In this document: piece after piece, positions 62,397 through 64,000 of the stretch
Position numbering within the stretch: position 1 is the stretch's first letter
Layout: each line of letters starts with the position of its first letter
The notes under the pieces: model-generated
The model's input: only the letters and a program-made list of their open reading frames with translations
What the model was told of the DNA's origin: nothing
The model's database searches: none
Assembly (NCBI GenBank): GCA_000310025.1
Contig: FN649741.1
Coordinates: 5,182,890 to 5,246,889, forward strand
Length of the DNA: 64,000 nucleotides
Direction: 5' to 3'
Source: Ectocarpus siliculosus
Lineage: Eukaryota > Sar > Phaeophyceae > Ectocarpales > Ectocarpaceae
Made by a program: the position numbers and the translations under genes

Positions 62397-63382
62397 ACTT
62401 TTGCGCAGTGTCCGGTCGGGGGAGAGTTGAATGGGTGAGGAGGCCGGAGCCTACGGCTTGATATTGTCGGCAGGAGCGATCGAGGGCGCTGGGGCGAGGG
62501 AAACGGGGAGCAGTGATTGATTGCTTCTTCGAAGCACACATTTGAGCCCCACCATTGGGCGGCAGTTGAGTGTTCTGCGGGTGTTCTATGCTGCACTGGT
62601 GTTAACGCAATCGTTTTCCATGTCTCCGTACAGCTTGTGTTGAGAAGTGTCGTGCAACAACGTGTAGAGTTGTAAATACGAGTAGGAATACATAGGCCGG
62701 GACTGGTAAACGCAACTGGCACGCATTTTCTCCGCGGCAAGGGGGGTGATCTTTCGGGCCGTATTGTCCGCATCACCTCGTCAAGCTGCCCCCATGGTTC
62801 GCTTCATTTTATCTGGTGAAAAAATGAGAGGTACTTCGGTGAACGATTGCGGTCGCAACGGCTGTCCTACAGCAGCTGCCCTCTTCCAGTTGTCGTTGCT
62901 CAGTGATCATCGGAAACACTCTTTGTCCTTTCCCTCTAAACTTGCACGTACAGGTTATTGTTCTTGTAAACATAAAAATAACGTTCCGTGGCGACGAAAA
63001 CGCGGCTGCTGCCACTTGCTGTTGTTACCACAATAGTAAGCGGACACGGTAAATCACCCAGTGTGTCTCACTTTTTAACGCGAAACGAACGAGTGTTCTC
63101 CGTCGAGAGGGTTGAGCGTGGACATCGCTCCCCCCTACCCTCTTCCCATGACATTACGCCAACGAAAAGAACGCCACACACACGGCCCATCACCCACCAA
63201 CACCCACCCGAACACAAAACACCCCCCACCAAAAACACACGTCGTCCGTAACAATCGATCACCAACCAAAAAGTCAAACAAAAAATCAAGAGCGACTCAA
63301 CCAAAACCACCAAGTGGAAAAAACAAACCTCCCACAACACACGCCCCGGCAAAATATCCACAGCACAAACTACCCTCCAACC
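62397..63382. other. Convergent spacer between glycosyltransferase and FG-GAP genes
   Basis: About 1 kb with 3' UTRs of both neighbours. The right third (about 63150-63380) is strikingly rich in A and C on the plus strand, so G/T-rich in the transcript of the minus-strand gene. A GU-rich 3' UTR or cleavage region would explain this, but the match is only compositional. Confidence 0.5.
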
Positions 63383-63724
63383 CTAGTCCGTCGCGCGCTT
63401 AGACTTCCCTCCAGCCAGCCCCGTCCCATACTGCGTCGCCCGCCCCCCCCCCCTCGACGACGACGACGAGGGCGGCGGCGGAACATGCACGGCGGCGACC
63501 ACCAGCATCGCCGCCACGAGCGCCAACACCGCCACGAACATCGCCCGGACTCCCGGGTCCGGAGCGAGGGCGTAGCCGGCCACCGCCCCGCTCCACCCCA
63601 CGACCAGGACGTCGGCCACGCCGTCTCCGTCGAAGTCGCCGAGCACCGGGCGCTGGGAGGGCGGGGCGGCGAGAGGGGTGGATCCGGCCAAGCGGCCCCC
63701 GCGGTCGTACACGCACATCTTGTC
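63383..63724 (-). CDS. C-terminal exon of an FG-GAP repeat membrane protein (5'-partial)
   Basis: Last exon, 114 codons to TAG. The acceptor is probably AACACCAG/GACAAG at 63725. It starts with KMCVYDRGGRLAG and contains one FG-GAP blade, VLGDFDGDGVADVLVVG, with the calcium-binding D-x-D-x-D-G spacing. A hydrophobic segment (MFVAVLALVAAMLVVAAV) follows, then a short Pro/Ser/Arg-rich tail. The topology (extracellular beta-propeller, one membrane pass, short cytoplasmic tail) resembles integrin-alpha-like FG-GAP proteins such as plant DEX1. One blade is not enough to name the family, and upstream exons lie outside or in the damaged end. Confidence 0.6.
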   Translation of the reverse strand, partial: DKMCVYDRGGRLAGSTPLAAPPSQRPVLGDFDGDGVADVLVVGWSGAVAGYALAPDPGVRAMFVAVLALVAAMLVVAAVHVPPPPSSSSSRGGGRATQYGTGLAGGKSKRATD

Positions 63725-63737
63725 CTGGTGTTTTTAG

Positions 63738-64000
63738 GTTGCCCCCAGCGGAAGGGGGGGGAGGGGGGGGGGGGGGGGGGTTATGCCCCCCAAAAAGGGG
63801 TTTTGGGGGGGGCCCGGGCCTATTGGGGTGAAGAACGCCCCCGAAGAAAGGCCCCCGGGGCGGAAAAAAAACCAGGGGGGTTTCACCCCTTTTTTTGCCC
63901 AAAAAAAAGGGAAAACCCCAAAAAAAAAAAACAAAAAATCGGCCGCCCCCGGGGGACGGGAAAACGGAAGGGAAAAAGGGGCCCCAAAATTGCCCCATTT
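63738..64000. other. Low-quality terminal sequence
   Basis: The last ~260 bases consist almost entirely of runs of 3-18 identical bases (GGGGGGG, AAAAAAAA, CCCCC), unlike everything to the left. This is how the tail of a poor Sanger read looks at a contig end or gap. No gene can be trusted here. Confidence 0.8.

Noticed and set aside
1-64000. tRNA, rRNA, riboswitch, operon or phage features
   Set aside because: I looked for cloverleaf A/B-box patterns, rRNA cores and bacterial gene order on both strands and saw none; the window is a eukaryotic nuclear locus.

Overview
This is a 64 kb nuclear window from an intron-rich eukaryote with about 50-55% GC, most likely a brown alga (Ectocarpus-like stramenopile). 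The evidence is small exons (about 155 nt) separated by introns averaging about 460 bp, a complete axonemal dynein gene (so a flagellated life stage), and five adjacent genes whose strands alternate strictly (-,+,-,+,-). The species is an inference. The genes, domains, splice phases and repeats are read directly from the sequence.

Layout from left to right. At 426-5662 on the minus strand is the 5' part of GUF1, the mitochondrial LepA/EF4-type translational GTPase; its 3' end lies beyond the left edge. It shares a 325 bp head-to-head promoter gap with a two-exon TAN1/THUMPD1-like tRNA acetylation cofactor at 5988-7824 (+). A convergent spacer follows. Then comes an inner-arm axonemal dynein heavy chain of the DNAH3/7/12 type, filling 8953 to about 58.6 kb on the minus strand. 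I could chain 77 conserved exons with agreeing splice phases, giving 11,958 nt (3,985 residues plus stop). Additional, less certain N-terminal exons lie at 56.5-58.6 kb. The largest intron (26358-29298) holds two nested terminal-inverted-repeat DNA elements with TA target duplications.

Right of a 1.5 kb divergent spacer is a four-exon type II membrane glycosyltransferase (nucleotide-diphospho-sugar transferase, PF03407/GT77-like) at 60070-62396 (+), with a (CT)n microsatellite in its second intron. It converges on the last exon of an FG-GAP repeat membrane protein (63383-63724, -). The final ~260 bases are runs of homopolymers that look like low-quality sequence.

The genes do not form a pathway: translation quality control in mitochondria, tRNA modification, flagellar motility and secretory-pathway glycosylation simply sit next to each other. 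The most unusual property is splice-site usage: nine of about 88 reconstructed introns begin with GC instead of GT, and eight of these are fixed by reading phase plus alignment length. I found no sign of a new multi-gene system.
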